Source: Heterocephalus glaber | Taxonomy: Eukaryota > Chordata > Mammalia > Rodentia > Bathyergidae | Assembly: GCF_000247695.1 (NCBI RefSeq) | Contig: NW_004624855.1 | Coordinates: 3,541,951 to 3,605,950 of the forward strand | Length of the DNA: 64,000 nucleotides | Direction of reading: 5' to 3' | In this document: positions 12,540-24,785 of the stretch, one piece after another | Numbering within the stretch: position 1 is the stretch's first letter | How the letters are laid out: every line of letters begins with the position of its first letter | Notes under the pieces: model-generated | Databases searched by the model: none | What the model was told of the DNA's origin: nothing | The model's input: the letters and a program-made list of their open reading frames with translations, nothing else | Translations under genes and position numbers: made by a program

Positions 12540-12717
12540 CATGTTGACAGTTGCCTGTGATCCCAGCACTCTGGGAGGCTAAGCCAGGAGGATCACAGGT
12601 GCAAGCCCAGCCTGGGGCAACTTAGTGACTTAGTGAGACCCTGTCTCCAAAAAAAGGGGGGGAGATGTAGTTCAGCGTGAAGGCTCTGGGTTCAGTCTCA
12701 GTGCTGGGGGGAAAAAA
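12540..12717 (+). mobile_element. B1-dID dimer SINE
   Basis: B1 half with GATCCCAGCACTCTGGGAGG, then GGGGGAGATGTAGTTCAGCG GTGAAGG type ID half carrying the dID deletion. Confidence 0.85.
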
Positions 12718-13385
12718 GGTATGCAGCTAAGTGTCCACGAACCCAGGACTGATTTATCACTGCAGCCCGAGGTCAGTAGGGTCTTTGTGATCCTGAATCT
12801 CCTCATTTCCTTAGCAGAGATCCCCCCCACCCCTACCCCAAAACACTCATGAGGCTTCTGGCCACAGTGGTAGTTCATCTCGATCAGTGTGGGAACAGCC
12901 AGTTTTGGGGTGTTCTGCACAAACAGAACTATTGCAGACATTGGTTATCAACATGTGGGTGTGAGAACTTAGGTGACCTTAAGAGTGGCTGTTGGTCTGC
13001 TGACCACTGGTTTCATGAGGGATAATACTGGCAAGTGTACATAGAAGGAAGTTTTTCTCAGTGTGTATTGCCAGGAGTTCTGTTGGTGAGGTTAGTTATT
13101 ATCATGTGGTGTTGGCATTAAGCCTTTAATTTGAGGAACCTGCCTGCAGTAGGGTCCTATTAGAAAAGAGATGGGGCTATTGAGGAATGGTTATTGAAGG
13201 GGGCACTGTTAAATAGGGCATGGATTAAATCAGGGGGAACAGATAGGGAACAGTAAAACACTCCAGGGCTTGCAGAAGTGGGGAGATAACCTAAGCCTGG
13301 AGGGGCAGTGTGTGGAGTGGACAAGGAACTAAGGCTGAGAACCGAGAGATCCAGAGGTAATGCTGGTGAGAGCTGTAGTTAAAGG

Positions 13386-13486
13386 AGCAGGGCTGAACCC
13401 ATGTAATCCCAGCACTTGAGAAGCTGAGGCAGGAGGATCAATGCAAATTCGAGGCCCTGTCTCATAAAACAAATGAACAAACAAGG
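13386..13486 (+). mobile_element. B1 SINE, internally deleted
   Basis: CCATGTAATCCCAGCACTTG to GCCCTGTCTCATAAAAC with a shortened middle. Confidence 0.75.
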
Positions 13487-14511
13487 AGAAGGGCTGGGCA
13501 AGGGGCAGATAAGGGGCCGAAGAGGATCACTACCAAAGCTGCCCTGGAGGGAGGAGGTTGTGTAATGGATACCTTCCTTGTGCCCTCTGATCCTCTGCAG
13601 ATCTGACCCAAAACCCATGGATGTATTCCATAGAAGCCACACTGTGTGCCCAGGGACACTGGGCAGGGTGGAGAATCATTCTGCCCGGGAGCACATACAG
13701 ATTCTGCTCTGCCTCCTGTTTGAATCCTGTCTCATGGATAATGACATACAGTTGGAAAGGGTGGCAAAGCAAAACCAATGTTCCCCAAATACTACAATCT
13801 GTGATGTAATAAGTCAAATAATTTAACACATCTACTTTAAGCTCCTTGCCCTGATTTCTGGTGAGCCCCAAATACCCCTGGTTCGTGAAGAGGCAGCACT
13901 GCCTCCTCTTCCTGCTTCTGCTGCTGATTCAGATAATACTCAAGTACCACTTAAACCCATTTCCTTCTCTTACCCTGGTGCTTCCCACACTCAGCCCTTA
14001 GGGACCAACGAGAATTTCCAGTGCAGCATAAATGGGTTTCTAATCACTGTATCCAGTTTCCACTGGTCTTTGAATATTTGTCTAACAGGAAACTGCTTCC
14101 TTGACAGTTTCATATAGAGGAGCTGAGACTCACTGGTCCATTAGGAAACTGATAAAATTTAATCAGTAAATTATGAAATATGGAACAGGTTTTAGTGGCT
14201 ACAAAGGAAGAGTTTAAATTATTACAGTGTTATCTCCTTTGAACGATATAGTCATGTCTTGGTGTTGAGTCATTTGGGGAAGCCAAACTTTAAAGTGTGC
14301 AAGGTGCTTAATGGTGTCCTCACTAATGAACTCTGAGACAAAGACAGTCTGCCTTGTGGCCCAGCAGCTTTTAAAAAAATTTTTTATTTTATGAAAAAAA
14401 TGAAACAAATTTTCATAACCAAATAATAAGAAAATAACAACAGTTATTACACTGTGTATTGTTGTGTCTTATACTGAGTAGTGCCTTGAAGATAATGATA
14501 CCCAGCAGTTT

Positions 14512-14560
14512 TTTGAAGGAAGGAAGGAAAGAAGGAAGGAATAAATGAATGAATGAATAC
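14512..14560. repeat. (GGAA)n/(TGAA)n simple repeat
   Basis: GAAGGAAGG units followed by TGAATGAATG units. Confidence 0.9.
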
Positions 14561-15006
14561 AATCTTTAAAGGGTCCGAGGGCTGGATTCCTTTAACTTCC
14601 CACTTTAGACTAGGTTGTTTGGGACTGATGGGCAGGAGAGATCAGAAATTGGACCACATGTTGAACAGTCCCCCAGAACCACTGTGACTGTGTGAAGCCG
14701 GACTGTTCCATCTCCAGGTCTCCTCCGGTGCTGGTCTAACCTTCACCCTGTACTCTGTACATCCTCCTGCCTTAGCTCACCTCTTCCTAGGAATCTTGCA
14801 GAGGAGATCCAGGAGTCCCTTGCAAACCCAGAACACTGACAGATATTTACTGTGTTTTTTCTTTGTGCCAAGCACAGCTGTGAATATAAAGACAAATGGA
14901 CACATGTTCTCCACTCCTCAGCATGGGGAAGTCTCCATTTGCTCTTTGCTTAATCCAGCCTTGACCAATGACATCTTTTCTAATCTTAAAACTGACTCTT
15001 CCTGCA

Positions 15007-15330
15007 GGTAGCATGGTGTTTAGGAGACCAGCTGTCACAGATTGATGAGCGTGGCTTTCAATTACTCTTCTGGGGCTTATTAGCTTTGTGCCTTTGGGCA
15101 AGTGCTTTAGCTCCCTGGGGCTCACTTTCTCTGTACATTAGGGCATCTGGGAGGACTAGATGAGACCGTTTGTGTCTCAGAGTGTTCAGAGCATTTCCTG
15201 GCTTTTGTAGGTGCTCAGTAGCTAGGAGTGGAGTGGTTCCTTGTAGAATTGGAAGGGGAATGAGGTCATCTCTGGTGGTAGGCACAGTGCCTGGCATGTT
15301 GTAAGATCTCACACATTAGATGTCATTGTT
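15007..15330 (+). repeat. MIR remnant
   Basis: TAGCTTTGTGCCTTTGGGCA, AGTGCTTTAGCTCCCTGGGG and AGTGCCTGGCATGTTGTAAG. Confidence 0.7.
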
Positions 15331-15491
15331 ACTTTTTGGGGGGTTGTGGCAGATTATTTGAGGTAATTATGTAAAAAACCATAACTTTGCTAGACTTGGA
15401 ATAAATGTTCAAGGAAATGTGGTTGGTTTGTTTCTTTAAAAGGAAAGTTAGATTGATGGCATAGCCCCTGATTTTTGTCTCCGAACCTTTG

Positions 15492-15740
15492 CTCTTTTTT
15501 TTTTTTTTTTTGGTACCGGAATTCCAACTCAGGACCTTGCACTCTTGAGGCAGGTGGCAGAACCACTGAGCTAAATCCCTGGCCCTCTTTTTTTTTTTTT
15601 TTGAGACAGGGTCTCACTTTGTAGTTCAGGCTGGTCTTGAATTCACTATGTAGTGTAGGTGACCCTTGAAATTGGAGTGATCTTCTTGGCTCAGACTCCC
15701 GAGTGCTGGGATTGAAGGCATATGCCAGTACACCTGGCTT
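15492..15740 (-). mobile_element. B1-ID composite SINE
   Basis: A full-length reverse ID (15492-15586) is followed directly by a reverse B1 (15587-15740). An imperfect 15-bp duplication GTCTC(C/T)GA(A/G)CCTTTG flanks the whole composite (15477-15491 and 15741-15755). Confidence 0.85.
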
Positions 15741-15853
15741 GTCTCTGAGCCTTTGAAAGAAGGACATGGGTCTTATAATTTTTTGCACCCCCTGTGGCAT
15801 TGTGCCTTGCCCAGAGCACATCTTAATAAGTATTTTGTGATTAAAGGATTGAT

Positions 15854-16036
15854 TTTTTTGTTGCTGGTGTTATTTTTGTACTGGGGATTGAACCCAGGGC
15901 CTTCACACTAAATTATATCTTCAGCCCTTTCATTTTTCATTTTGAGACAAGGTTTCATTAAGTCAGCAAGTTGCCTAGGTTAGATTTGAACTTGTCATGA
16001 TCCTCCTGCTTGAGCCTCCTGGAATGCTGAGGTTAT
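15854..16036 (-). mobile_element. B1-dID dimer SINE
   Basis: TACTGGGGATTGAACCCAGG, a shortened ID, then TTTTGAGACAAGGTTTCATT and the B1 half. Confidence 0.82.
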
Positions 16037-16894
16037 GCTCTACATTTTTAAAATTCCATTTTATAGAGAGTATTACATGAAGACATGTTTCTGGGAGGTG
16101 AAACGGTGTCTTAATGGCCAGCTTTGCGCATGTATGTTCATACACTTGTGCGTGCACACCCGGGCGCACACTTTCTTACTTCTAATGCTTTCCTTGATGC
16201 ATCTGTTGAGAAAATGTAATGTAGCTATTATGAGGTCCAGGAGGAAGCTGGCAGCCTCACGGTGGCAATCACAGCCACCTTAGTGCCTGGGCCGTGGCTC
16301 ATGGCCAGCTGCTTATCTGCCTGTCTGAGGATTCTGATTCCAGACCGATCAGTCTGGCCAGAAGGCAGTTACTGCTGAAGACCGATGGGAAACTGGAGGC
16401 CTCTCATGGTCCTGGCCCTCTGCATCCTAATCTCTCCTCCTGGGAACACTGTGAATCCATCTGGTGGCCCTGCCCTTCCCTCTGAGGAGGAATGAAAGTG
16501 AGGTCAAGGCTGCTGAGAGTGGCTGTATGCATTGGTTCTAAAGAATTCATTCAATTTTCCTAGACCTTTCGTTATTATAATGGGAAGAGAACATTAATTT
16601 TGTTTTTGCTTCTCTCCCCCTAAATGCCTATATTCCTCCTCAGCTCCCTGCTGAATTACATCAGTTTAAGGGGTGTTTTCTCAGCTAAATTTTCTGTATA
16701 TCTAGTTCATACATTGAGATGAGACAAGTGTCAGAATTGTAGAGGGAGCAGGGGCCTTGGAGGGCCATGCTGTCCTTTGGGTATTCTTTCCCTACAGTTC
16801 TGGACTTTCTAGAGAAGTAGCTCTGGTGTGAATGTAATTCAGAGAAGCTCCTCCTTCCAGCCCTTTGTTTCTCTGAATACTTAACCTTTCCTCT

Positions 16895-16985
16895 GCTCTT
16901 CCACTTACTAGGTGTATAACCTTGGGAAAGTTGCTTCATCTCTCTGAGCCTTATCTGTACAATGAAGTGCAAATAATATTCCATA
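16895..16985 (+). repeat. MIR remnant
   Basis: CCACTTACTAGGTGTATAAC, CTTGGGAAAGTTGCTTCATC and TCTCTGAGCCTTATCTGTAC. Confidence 0.7.
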
Positions 16986-17033
16986 AAAAAATATTCCATA
17001 GCATGGGTATCGGAATTAAAAAAAATAATAAAG

Positions 17034-17125
17034 GGCTGGGGATTTAGCTCAGTGGTTTCGCTGCCTGCTGCGCAAGCGCAAGGACCCGAGTTCGATCCCT
17101 GGTAACAACAACAACAACAAAAAAT
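17034..17125 (+). mobile_element. ID-like SINE (young)
   Basis: GGCTGGGGATTTAGCTCAGT, CTGCGCAAGCGCAAGGACCC and a tail of AAC repeats; AATAATAAAG lies on both sides. Confidence 0.93.
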
Positions 17126-17353
17126 AATAAAGTACCTTTCTCCCTATAGCACACAGGCTCAGGCTTCTCCCCTGCCGCCTCTGCTCCCCATCTCTTTGGC
17201 TTTCTCTCAGTCGGGCTGCCCTAACAGGCAGTGTACACCCTCCCTGCCTCCCATTCTGTGCACATCCACACGTTTCAGCTTCTGCATCTGATGGATGCCT
17301 CATGTATTCCTTCATCCACAAACACAAGGTGTGATAGAAAGATATAGTGTTTA

Positions 17354-17784
17354 AATTTTTAAAAATTTATTACAATGAAAGATCCATTGCCATTGATCCT
17401 CCTCAAAACACACCGCCTCACTCTGAACGAACTTACTCTTGCCATTTTCTTTCTTTTTTTTTGGTACTGGGGATTGAACTCAGGCCCTTGGGCTTTCAAG
17501 GCAGGTGGCGGCACCACTGAGCTAAATCCGTGGCCCTTCTTGCCACTTTCTGAAGCAGTTCTGGAAGTCTTCTTTTTGAGTTGATCTGTCATGGCTGCCT
17601 CAATGTCTTGAATCAATTCAAAATGCTTGCCTTTCATGGCCATTTTGACTTTGGAGAAGAGCCAGAAGTTGCACGCTGCCAGATCTGTTGAGTAAGGTGG
17701 AGGAGGGCACACTGTAATGTTTTTACAAGGCCACCTTTCTGTTGGATGGCACTTGGCCGCAGCATCCACTGTATTTTTGATCAA
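17354..17784 (-). pseudogene. Tc1/mariner transposase fossil (C-terminal part)
   Basis: The minus strand encodes a degraded mariner-family transposase with the diagnostic PPPPYSTDLAACNFWLF stretch followed by KVKMAMKGKHFELIQDIEAA and then remnants of the EDFQNCFRKW region with frameshifts. A young ID SINE (17451-17538) interrupts it, flanked by the duplication CTTGCCA(T/C)TTTCT. It is a domesticated-looking ORF only by chance; frame breaks argue against function. Confidence 0.85.
17451..17538 (-). mobile_element. ID-like SINE inserted in a mariner fossil
   Basis: TTTTTTTGGTACTGGGGATT to GAGCTAAATCCGTGGCCC; duplication CTTGCCATTTTCT / CTTGCCACTTTCT at 17438-17450 and 17539-17551. Confidence 0.93.
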
Positions 17785-17797
17785 ACCTCATAAAGGC

Positions 17798-17940
17798 ACT
17801 CAGAAAAGAGGACTTCCAGAACTGCATCAGAAAGTGGCATGAACAATAGGATAAGTATGTTCGAGAGAAGGGGAATAAAGTATTTTGAAGTAAAGTATGG
17901 CAATGTGTCTTTTGTTTTAGTAAATTCTTTAAGCATTCAC
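17798..17940 (+). pseudogene. Second mariner transposase tail, inverted relative to the first
   Basis: On the plus strand CTCAGAAAAGAGGACTTCCA and the following bases match the reverse complement of 17541-17580 closely (EDFQNC-RKW block), then continue to a similar end (GNVSFVLVN versus GNGSFIVIN). The two transposase tails therefore point away from each other. Confidence 0.75.
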
Positions 17941-18289
17941 TATAGGTTTGTATTACACCTTGTATTTCCTGAAGCCCCACTGTGTTCCAAGCACTGTTTG
18001 GTATATTGGGACCTGTCCATGAACACAATAAAAACCCTGCCCTGGTGCAGCCCCCATCAGTGTCTGAGGTTAACCAGAGCACCTGGAACATCTGGCACTG
18101 CTGAGCAGGCTCCTGGAACCTTGTCCTTTCCTGGCTGCGAGACCCCCTTCTGATGTTCCTCTGGCTTCTCCAACTGTCTCCTCCCTTCTGCCACCCCTAG
18201 CTGCATGGTACCCTGTGAATGACTGTCATCACACCCTCACCTTTTATTAAAATTACATGTTTGTTTGTCTGTGTTCGAGATCTGAGCAC

Positions 18290-18850
18290 CATCCTTGACC
18301 ACACTTAACTTCATGTGCCACCGAGTCTTCTGAAAATCACCCAACACTGTCCCAAGTGTGTCGCTGCCTTTGCGTCCCTTATTTTGTAGCCTCCCAGCTG
18401 GTCCTCACTTCCCTTACCTCCCTTCTCCAGCCATCCTGCATACTGGGGCCATGATGAGTTCTCTGCAGAGCAAATCACAATATATTAAACATTGTGAATG
18501 CTTCAGAACCCTACATGGCTACCTCTCTTGTGTAGAATAAGTCCAATATTCATACCTGCCATCAAGGGCTCTTCCTAGGACCTGGCTCCCACCAGTCTTC
18601 CAAGCTTCCTCTCCTTTCACACACACAGACCATTTCCCTAGGAGTCTTATTTTTCCACTTCTCTGCCTTCATGCTGGTTCCCTCTGCCTGCAGTGCTTTT
18701 CTTGTTTCCTTTTTGCTTCAGGATTCAGGTCAGGTAGAATCTCTTGGGTGAAATTTTCTGTGAGGGATGGGGTGGCTTCAAACCCTTTGTTGGGCTGGCC
18801 TCTCTGCTGGTCTCCTGCACCACCTGAGTGTGTCCTCTCATAATGATGAT
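18290..18850 (+). repeat. L2 remnant
   Basis: CACACACAGACCATTTCCCT, CTGCCTTCATGCTGGTTCCC and TTCAGGATTCAGGTCAGG are L2-type wording. Confidence 0.5.
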
Positions 18851-18854
18851 TGAT

Positions 18855-19168
18855 AGCTTTCTATCTCTGTAACAAAATACCCAAGATACCTATAAAGAAA
18901 AAAAGGTGGTTATTTTGGCTCTTACATTGGTAGATTCCAGTCCATGACTTTGCTTTGGGACTGTGGTAAGACAGCACAGTACAGTGGGAACATATGGTTG
19001 AGCAAAACTACCTACTTCATTAAGAGTTAGGGAGCAAAAGAAAAAGGAGAATTGGCAAAAAAGACTCACCTCCCAAAAGTCCCACTAGCTCCCTTTAATG
19101 CCACCCTGAGGAGCAAGCCTCAAACACGTGGGGGTTTCAAGGGATTTTAAGATCCAAACTATAGCACT
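18855..19168 (-). mobile_element. MaLR-type LTR remnant, antisense
   Basis: CTGTAACAAAATACCCAAGA, GGTTATTTTGGCTC, then GACTCACCTCCCAAAAGTCC and a closing AAACTATAGCA follow the antisense order of ERVL-MaLR LTRs (MST/ORR1-like). Confidence 0.6.
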
Positions 19169-19189
19169 GATTCTTTTGGGTTATGTATT

Positions 19190-19458
19190 AGTTAGGATAA
19201 TAAGATTCCTGATGTAGGCCATGTGTGAAGTATAGAGATGTCTATTTTGGCTCATGGCTCTGGAGTCATGGAGTTTGGGCCTCTGGTGGGGGCAGCACTG
19301 TGGTGGGACTGTGAGTCCGAAGGAGAGGAGAAGAGGCCTCCCTGTAGGCCTGACCTACTAAAGGCCAGACCACCTCCCAGTAATGCCATCCTGGGGACCA
19401 AATCTGTGATACATGGGACTGGGGGATATTTAAATTACACCCAAGCTGTAGCAATTGT
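19190..19458 (-). mobile_element. MaLR-type LTR remnant, antisense
   Basis: TATTTTGGCTCATGGCTCTG, CCAGACCACCTCCCAGTAAT and a closing CAAGCTGTAGCAA, a second copy of the same LTR class. Confidence 0.55.
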
Positions 19459-20313
19459 AAATGATCTTTTGCATACTGATTTATCTGACTGGTCTCCAAA
19501 TCTGGCTGCTGTTGCCTGTTCTGCCTGGGGTGGTGTTTAGTGTTTAGTGAGAGAGCCAGCGTTCTGATGTCTAGAAGTTGAGGTGGGAGCCTCCTGTGGA
19601 GTCCTGGGATGCCAGGTGGGGTTCTTGATTTTTTTCTCTTGCAAACGCAGGCATGGAGGACTATGGAACAGGATCGTGTGTAGCCCAATGCCTGATCAAA
19701 GTAGATGGCAGAAACTATATCCAAAGGTAGTTCTTTAACCTGCCCAGTGCATGCTTTGTGGCCTTGGTTCCTGTCTAGGGGTATGAATGCAGCCAGGGTG
19801 GGGGACCATAGCAGTGACTGAAGGAGAACAGAAAGAGCCTGCCTCCTCCCAGGCTTTCAAGACATTGGCTGGGGAGATTCTTCACTCTCTCCCTCCCCTT
19901 CTGTGTGTATCTCCTCTCCTCAGGCATTCACCATGGTTGTCTTGGAGAGAGATTATCTGTCCTTCTTGAGGAAAGCTTAAGGTCTCTGGTGGCCAGACAG
20001 TTTGGTCTCTACCCATACTCCCTGAACTAGTGTTGTTACATGGGCCCAGAGTCGGGACACCTGGCTTCCTGAAGGACCTTGCTTTGAGACTACATTCATC
20101 ATCAAGGGGGTTTTGCACATTGAGCCTTGGATGAGGGTTTCTGACGTCTCTCATCAGTCCTGAGGAGCAGCACTAAGTTCAGATGAGTCCCGTGATGCTT
20201 GATTTTCTTCCTGAGCTGCTTTCTTCTGAGGTCACAGCCAGACTGCTAGGGTACTGAGGGGCTGAGGCGGAGCCTGGATGCACCAGGCTGAGGAAGAGCA
20301 CTGTCTTTGTTAC

Positions 20314-20655
20314 TTTTTTTTTGTTGCTGAGACAAAATACTTGACACCCAAAGTTTAAGGAGGAAAGGTTTATTTCGCTCAGTTTGTAGACATTTCAGTT
20401 CATTGTTGGTTGGCTCCAAGGTAGGGTAGCATGGCAGAGAAACAGTTCATGGTGGGCAGAAGGTAGCAAAGCAGCAAGATGAGGCCATAGCAGCTTTTTT
20501 CTGCCCCCTTTATATTCTATCTAGGCTACTTGGGTTAGGGTGGGTACCAAACCAATCATCCTAGCATCACACACCCTAGATCCAACCACCTCTGAAAAAG
20601 CCCCAGCTATGACTGCATGAGGTTTGGGGGACATCTAGATAAAGCCATAACAAGC
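20314..20655 (-). mobile_element. Rodent MaLR-type LTR, antisense
   Basis: TTGCTGAGACAAAATACTTG, GGTTTATTTCGCTCAG, CATGGCAGAGAAACAGTTCA and a closing ATAAAGCCATAACA match the antisense layout of rodent MaLR LTRs. Confidence 0.65.
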
Positions 20656-20730
20656 ACCAAGTCTTTTTAGATGTTACTTATAACATCACTTTGAAGTTAA
20701 TATAATATTTTATAGTAATGTATATAACTG

Positions 20731-20796
20731 TGTGTGTGTCTGTGGGAGAGAGAGAGAAGAGAAAGAGAGAGGGAGAGAGGGAGAGAGAGAGAGAAA
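20731..20796. repeat. (TG)n then (GA)n simple repeat
   Basis: TGTGTGTG followed by about 55 bp of GA-rich repeat; purine-only on this strand. Confidence 0.95.
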
Positions 20797-21077
20797 TCTT
20801 GGGATATGGCCTTTAATCTAAATACTGACTCTTGCCCACACTGAGCTTATTGGCTTTAGGGGTTCAGGGTGACTGGCTGTGGCAGAGGGTGGGTGGTGTT
20901 TGCCTGAGCCATGCAGGTGGCAGTAGATCTGTATTCTCTGTTCCTCTGTAGAGGGCTTCCTGGGAGCTCCTGCCTTTTATGATGTCCTTTCCCGTTTCCT
21001 CTTTGAAGGTGGTTCAGAATATCTCATTGTGAATACCATTTGCTGAGGAACCCCTAGGGATGTTCGAGTATCTGATG

Positions 21078-21166
21078 CTTTTCTTTTATTATGGTGTTGG
21101 GAATGCAACCCAGAGCCTCCCTCGTGCTAGGCAAGTGCTCTACCACTGAGCTATAACCCTAGCGCC
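21078..21166 (-). mobile_element. ID-type SINE, older variant
   Basis: GGTGTTGGGAATGCAACCCA, GCAAGTGCTCTACCACTGAG and CTATAACCCTAGCGCC; closer to the canonical ID than the young copies here. Confidence 0.8.
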
Positions 21167-22562
21167 TGGATGGTTTTCACCAACCTTCTTGGCCTTAGTG
21201 TAAATCACCTGCATCAGACCATTGCCGTTAAGTTCTGACTCTTAGGTGCCCTAAGGCAGGTGGTGCTTGTTGGGTCTTTGTAGACTCAGGGACTCACTCA
21301 TGCCAGCCCAGACCGATCCGGTGTTTCCTTAAGGAGCGAATGTGCTGTAGTCACACAGAGTGGTAGATATTGGAGGTGATGCAGGCTAAAGCACACAGAG
21401 CAGAGCTCTTGGGCCATGGCATCTTCTAATGCTACCAGAATGGTTGGGGGGGCGATCACGGATCCATCATTTGATGTCTTTTACTGACACCTGCAGTGGA
21501 GGAGGGATGTGGGGACTGGGACAATAGAGACTACATCTGACATTTCAAAAACGTGTATATTTGCCTTCCAGCCCCAGTTCACTCAGGTTAAACCTTACCA
21601 TGGAGGACCCCAAGGCTTCTTGTGAGAGTCACCCTCAGTCCTGCCACCAGGCCAGTGTATGGCCCCTGCAGTGGTGTCACTTTGCTCCCTTTTGGTAGAC
21701 TTAAGGGTCATTTTCTTGGCAAGCTGGAATGCACATGCTCATGTTCCAAGTAGTAGACTTTCCAGATGCTAGAAAATTCTTGAAAATGATCGTAGATGAT
21801 GGTCTGCAGACTTGCACCTTCCCACAGTGCAGACACACACATGCAGGTGAATACACCTAGGCCCTCTTCCCTGCCCAGCAATGCGGTCGGAGAGCCCTCG
21901 AATAAACTTTTCATTTCACCGAGTATGAGGGAATGCCAGAAGTTCCTTGGGATGATTCTCCCTGGCACTCACTCTTAACACTTCTGATTGACTGGATGTC
22001 CCCTATCACCTATAATGATTAGAATTACCCTTGCTTTGTGCTTCTTACCTTATGGGGCCAGTGGCTTTAAAACTGCAATTTAAATGACACTATGATATAT
22101 TGGTGGAGTGCAGTGAGGTCTAAAATGCTATCTAATCTTAATTGTAAAGGTCATTTACAAGTGAATATTGTATATGCTAAAACATTTTTTTCTGTTTTTA
22201 AGTTTTAATTCATTTTAAAGCTGATAGTGATATTCTTAGATGGCCTTTGACCTAATAAAGTAAAATTTTGTCCTGACCACTGTGTGTTTTATTAATATCC
22301 ACATGCTTAGATTTGAACTCTAACATGTGAGGCAGGAGAGCCATGTTTTAAGAAACTCTTAAAAAAAAGAACATTGATATACTTAAAATTATTAAAAATA
22401 TTTTGCCAAAGCCTTTTTCTTTCTTTTTTTTAGTGTTTAACTTCCAAAAGGAATGGTTTATAAGCATGTTGTGCTATCCAAATAAGGGAAAAAGCTATGG
22501 GAGGAGGCAATGAAGGAGAGTGAATATAAATAAATAATGAGTGTTAGGAATACCTATCCAGA

Positions 22563-22667
22563 GGGCCAGGGATTTAGCTCAGTGGCTCCACACCTGCCTG
22601 CCAAGCGTATGGTCCTGAGTTCGATTCCTGGTACCAAAAAAAAAGAATGAATGAATGAATGAATGAA
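22563..22667 (+). mobile_element. ID-like SINE with GAAT-repeat tail
   Basis: GGGCCAGGGATTTAGCTCAG and GAGTTCGATTCCTGGTACC; duplication AATACCTATCC at 22549-22559 and 22668-22678. Confidence 0.93.
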
Positions 22668-24504
22668 AATACCTATCCTGGACTCTTTATTTGAGGACAA
22701 TGAGGATACATGTGTATATGTATCAGGGCATGTATATGTGCATATATAAAATATATACATAATATACATATATACATAGGCTTTCAGAGTGTTCATTTAT
22801 AAAGCATGATATTTACAAGGCTTTCAGAGAAGGAATGCATTTTGTGCAAATGCATATATTTTATAAAGCTATCTATGGGGCAGATAGGTTAAGTTCAGTT
22901 TGTGTAAGAATAGATGATATTGATACAGAGTCTTAAAGTTTAAGTTGTGGATACAAAGGAAGTGGGGATGGGCTGTCCCCAGGTAACCTTCTGTTTTTCA
23001 ATACTTGATTAACTCCCCAAATTAAGAGCATATAAAATGGCAAGTTTGAGCTCCATGTGTATCTTCTTTTTAAAGTCTCATGTCACAAAGATTTTAAAAA
23101 CTTCCTGTGTCCCTTTCTAAATTCCTCTTTATCCTACCATAAAGCTTAGACTTTGAACCAGTGAATACAATAAAGCAAGTGATATAGTTTTATTGTGGCT
23201 ATTCCTCTGGCAAGTTTTCTTAAGCCTTACCTTGTCATTTTTAGTCTAGTACAAGACTACACCCTGGCTGTTGTTAGCGAGTGTATGGAGCGTTGTGATC
23301 CCAGCTGGTAGAGTTTGTTGAGGGGTAGCTGTTTTCCTCTGCCCCATTTTCTCTGTCAAGGCAGTTTTTCAGGCAGGGACACCAGAATCTCCAGGTGTTG
23401 CTAACAGCCACACAGAAAGGTCCGGTCAGAACTCTGGCCCCTGCATTTCAGACACTCGGCCCTTCCTGTCAGCTGCTCCTCATCCAAAACAGATCTTCAG
23501 AAAGTAAGTGAAAAGCATCATTGTCACAGCTTTCTGCCTTTTATTGAGCACCAGAAGGCTACACACCCACATACTTGTGTCCTGCCACCTACACTGTGCA
23601 TGGAGGTGATCAGTGGACCCATGGGCTCTCATACAAAGCAAAAAGCTCAGAGTGCCAAACTCTCCAGGGGAAGAAAGATTTTACTTAAAACTTATTTTTT
23701 AAAAAAAGTCCATTAGTTGGGTATAACTTTCCATTGTTTTCTGTCTGACTGAAATTTTCCTATCCAGTGGCTCAGGAGAAAGATGCAAAATCCATTTTGG
23801 GAAAACTTGAGTGGAGATCCTTTGGCTTCTTGAGAACAAGGCTCAGCTGGGGGAAGAGGGGAATTTTAAGTGCTTCCTTTGCCAGCCTCAGTGGGACAGT
23901 TCACTTGGCTTTAACCTGTGCTTCTGATGAAGAGAAAATGAGTGCCCTTGCTCTCAGTGATGAAACCGTGCCACTGTATGTCACCCCTGACGTATGACAG
24001 AATAGTTCAGACTGGAGCTGCGTCTGTGACAGTAGGTCCTCATTTCCCATCCTAGTCTGTTCCGCCCACATAGCCTCTTCCCAGGGCCAGTGTGTGGATG
24101 TGTCTGCTGAGAGAAAAGCAGGATACACTGGACTGCACACAGGGTTTAATTCCTACAGGGAAGTCATGAGACTGCTTTCATCCAGGCTCTCTCTTGTCTT
24201 TGGTACCCCATTATCAGCTTGCAAGGAAAGGAGAATGGACCAGGGACTTGGAAGCCAGGGTACTCTGGTGCCCAGGGCTGGCAGGCCAGCAGGTCAGCCC
24301 AAGAGGTCTTCCCCTTCCTGGTCACACAGAGATGATAACCAGACCCCATCTTTACTAGGTACAGAAGCAACAATAGATTGTGAACTTTTGGAAAGTTTAC
24401 CCACCGGAGGCTGTGTTTTGGGCATTGAAGGCCATGTGGAATGAGGAAATGATGATCTTTGAAGCTGAGCGTGGGAAGGGTCTTCAAGGACATTCATTCT
24501 AGTG

Positions 24505-24660
24505 CACTCCTTCAGCCTTATCTTTTCTGAGCCTGTCTGTAAAATGGAGCCATTTCTAGTATTTGCCTTGTAGCATTGTTGAGAGAATGACACACGATAA
24601 CTTACAATGTCCTGAGAACTGTACCTAGTACTGAGTGAGCCCTTGACGTTAACTGTTGTT
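24505..24660 (+). repeat. MIR remnant
   Basis: CCTGTCTGTAAAATGGAGCC and GTAGCATTGTTGAGAGAATG. Confidence 0.65.
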
Positions 24661-24661
24661 A

Positions 24662-24785
24662 CTGCTAATGGATGAGGAAACTGGGGTCCACAGAGGTAAA
24701 ATAGCTTGTTCGAGGTGACTCAGCTAGCAAACAGCAGACCTGGGAGTGGAATCCACATCCAGTACACTGAGCTAGCAGCAGCAGT
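24662..24785 (-). repeat. MIR remnant, antisense
   Basis: GATGAGGAAACTGGGGTCCA, CAGAGGTAAAATAGCTTG, GGTGACTCAGCTAGCAAACA. Confidence 0.75.

Noticed and set aside
17359..17784. Possible host gene with a transposase-like domain
   Set aside because: The frame is broken by a SINE and by frameshifts in the transposase C-terminus; it is a dead mariner, not a domesticated gene.
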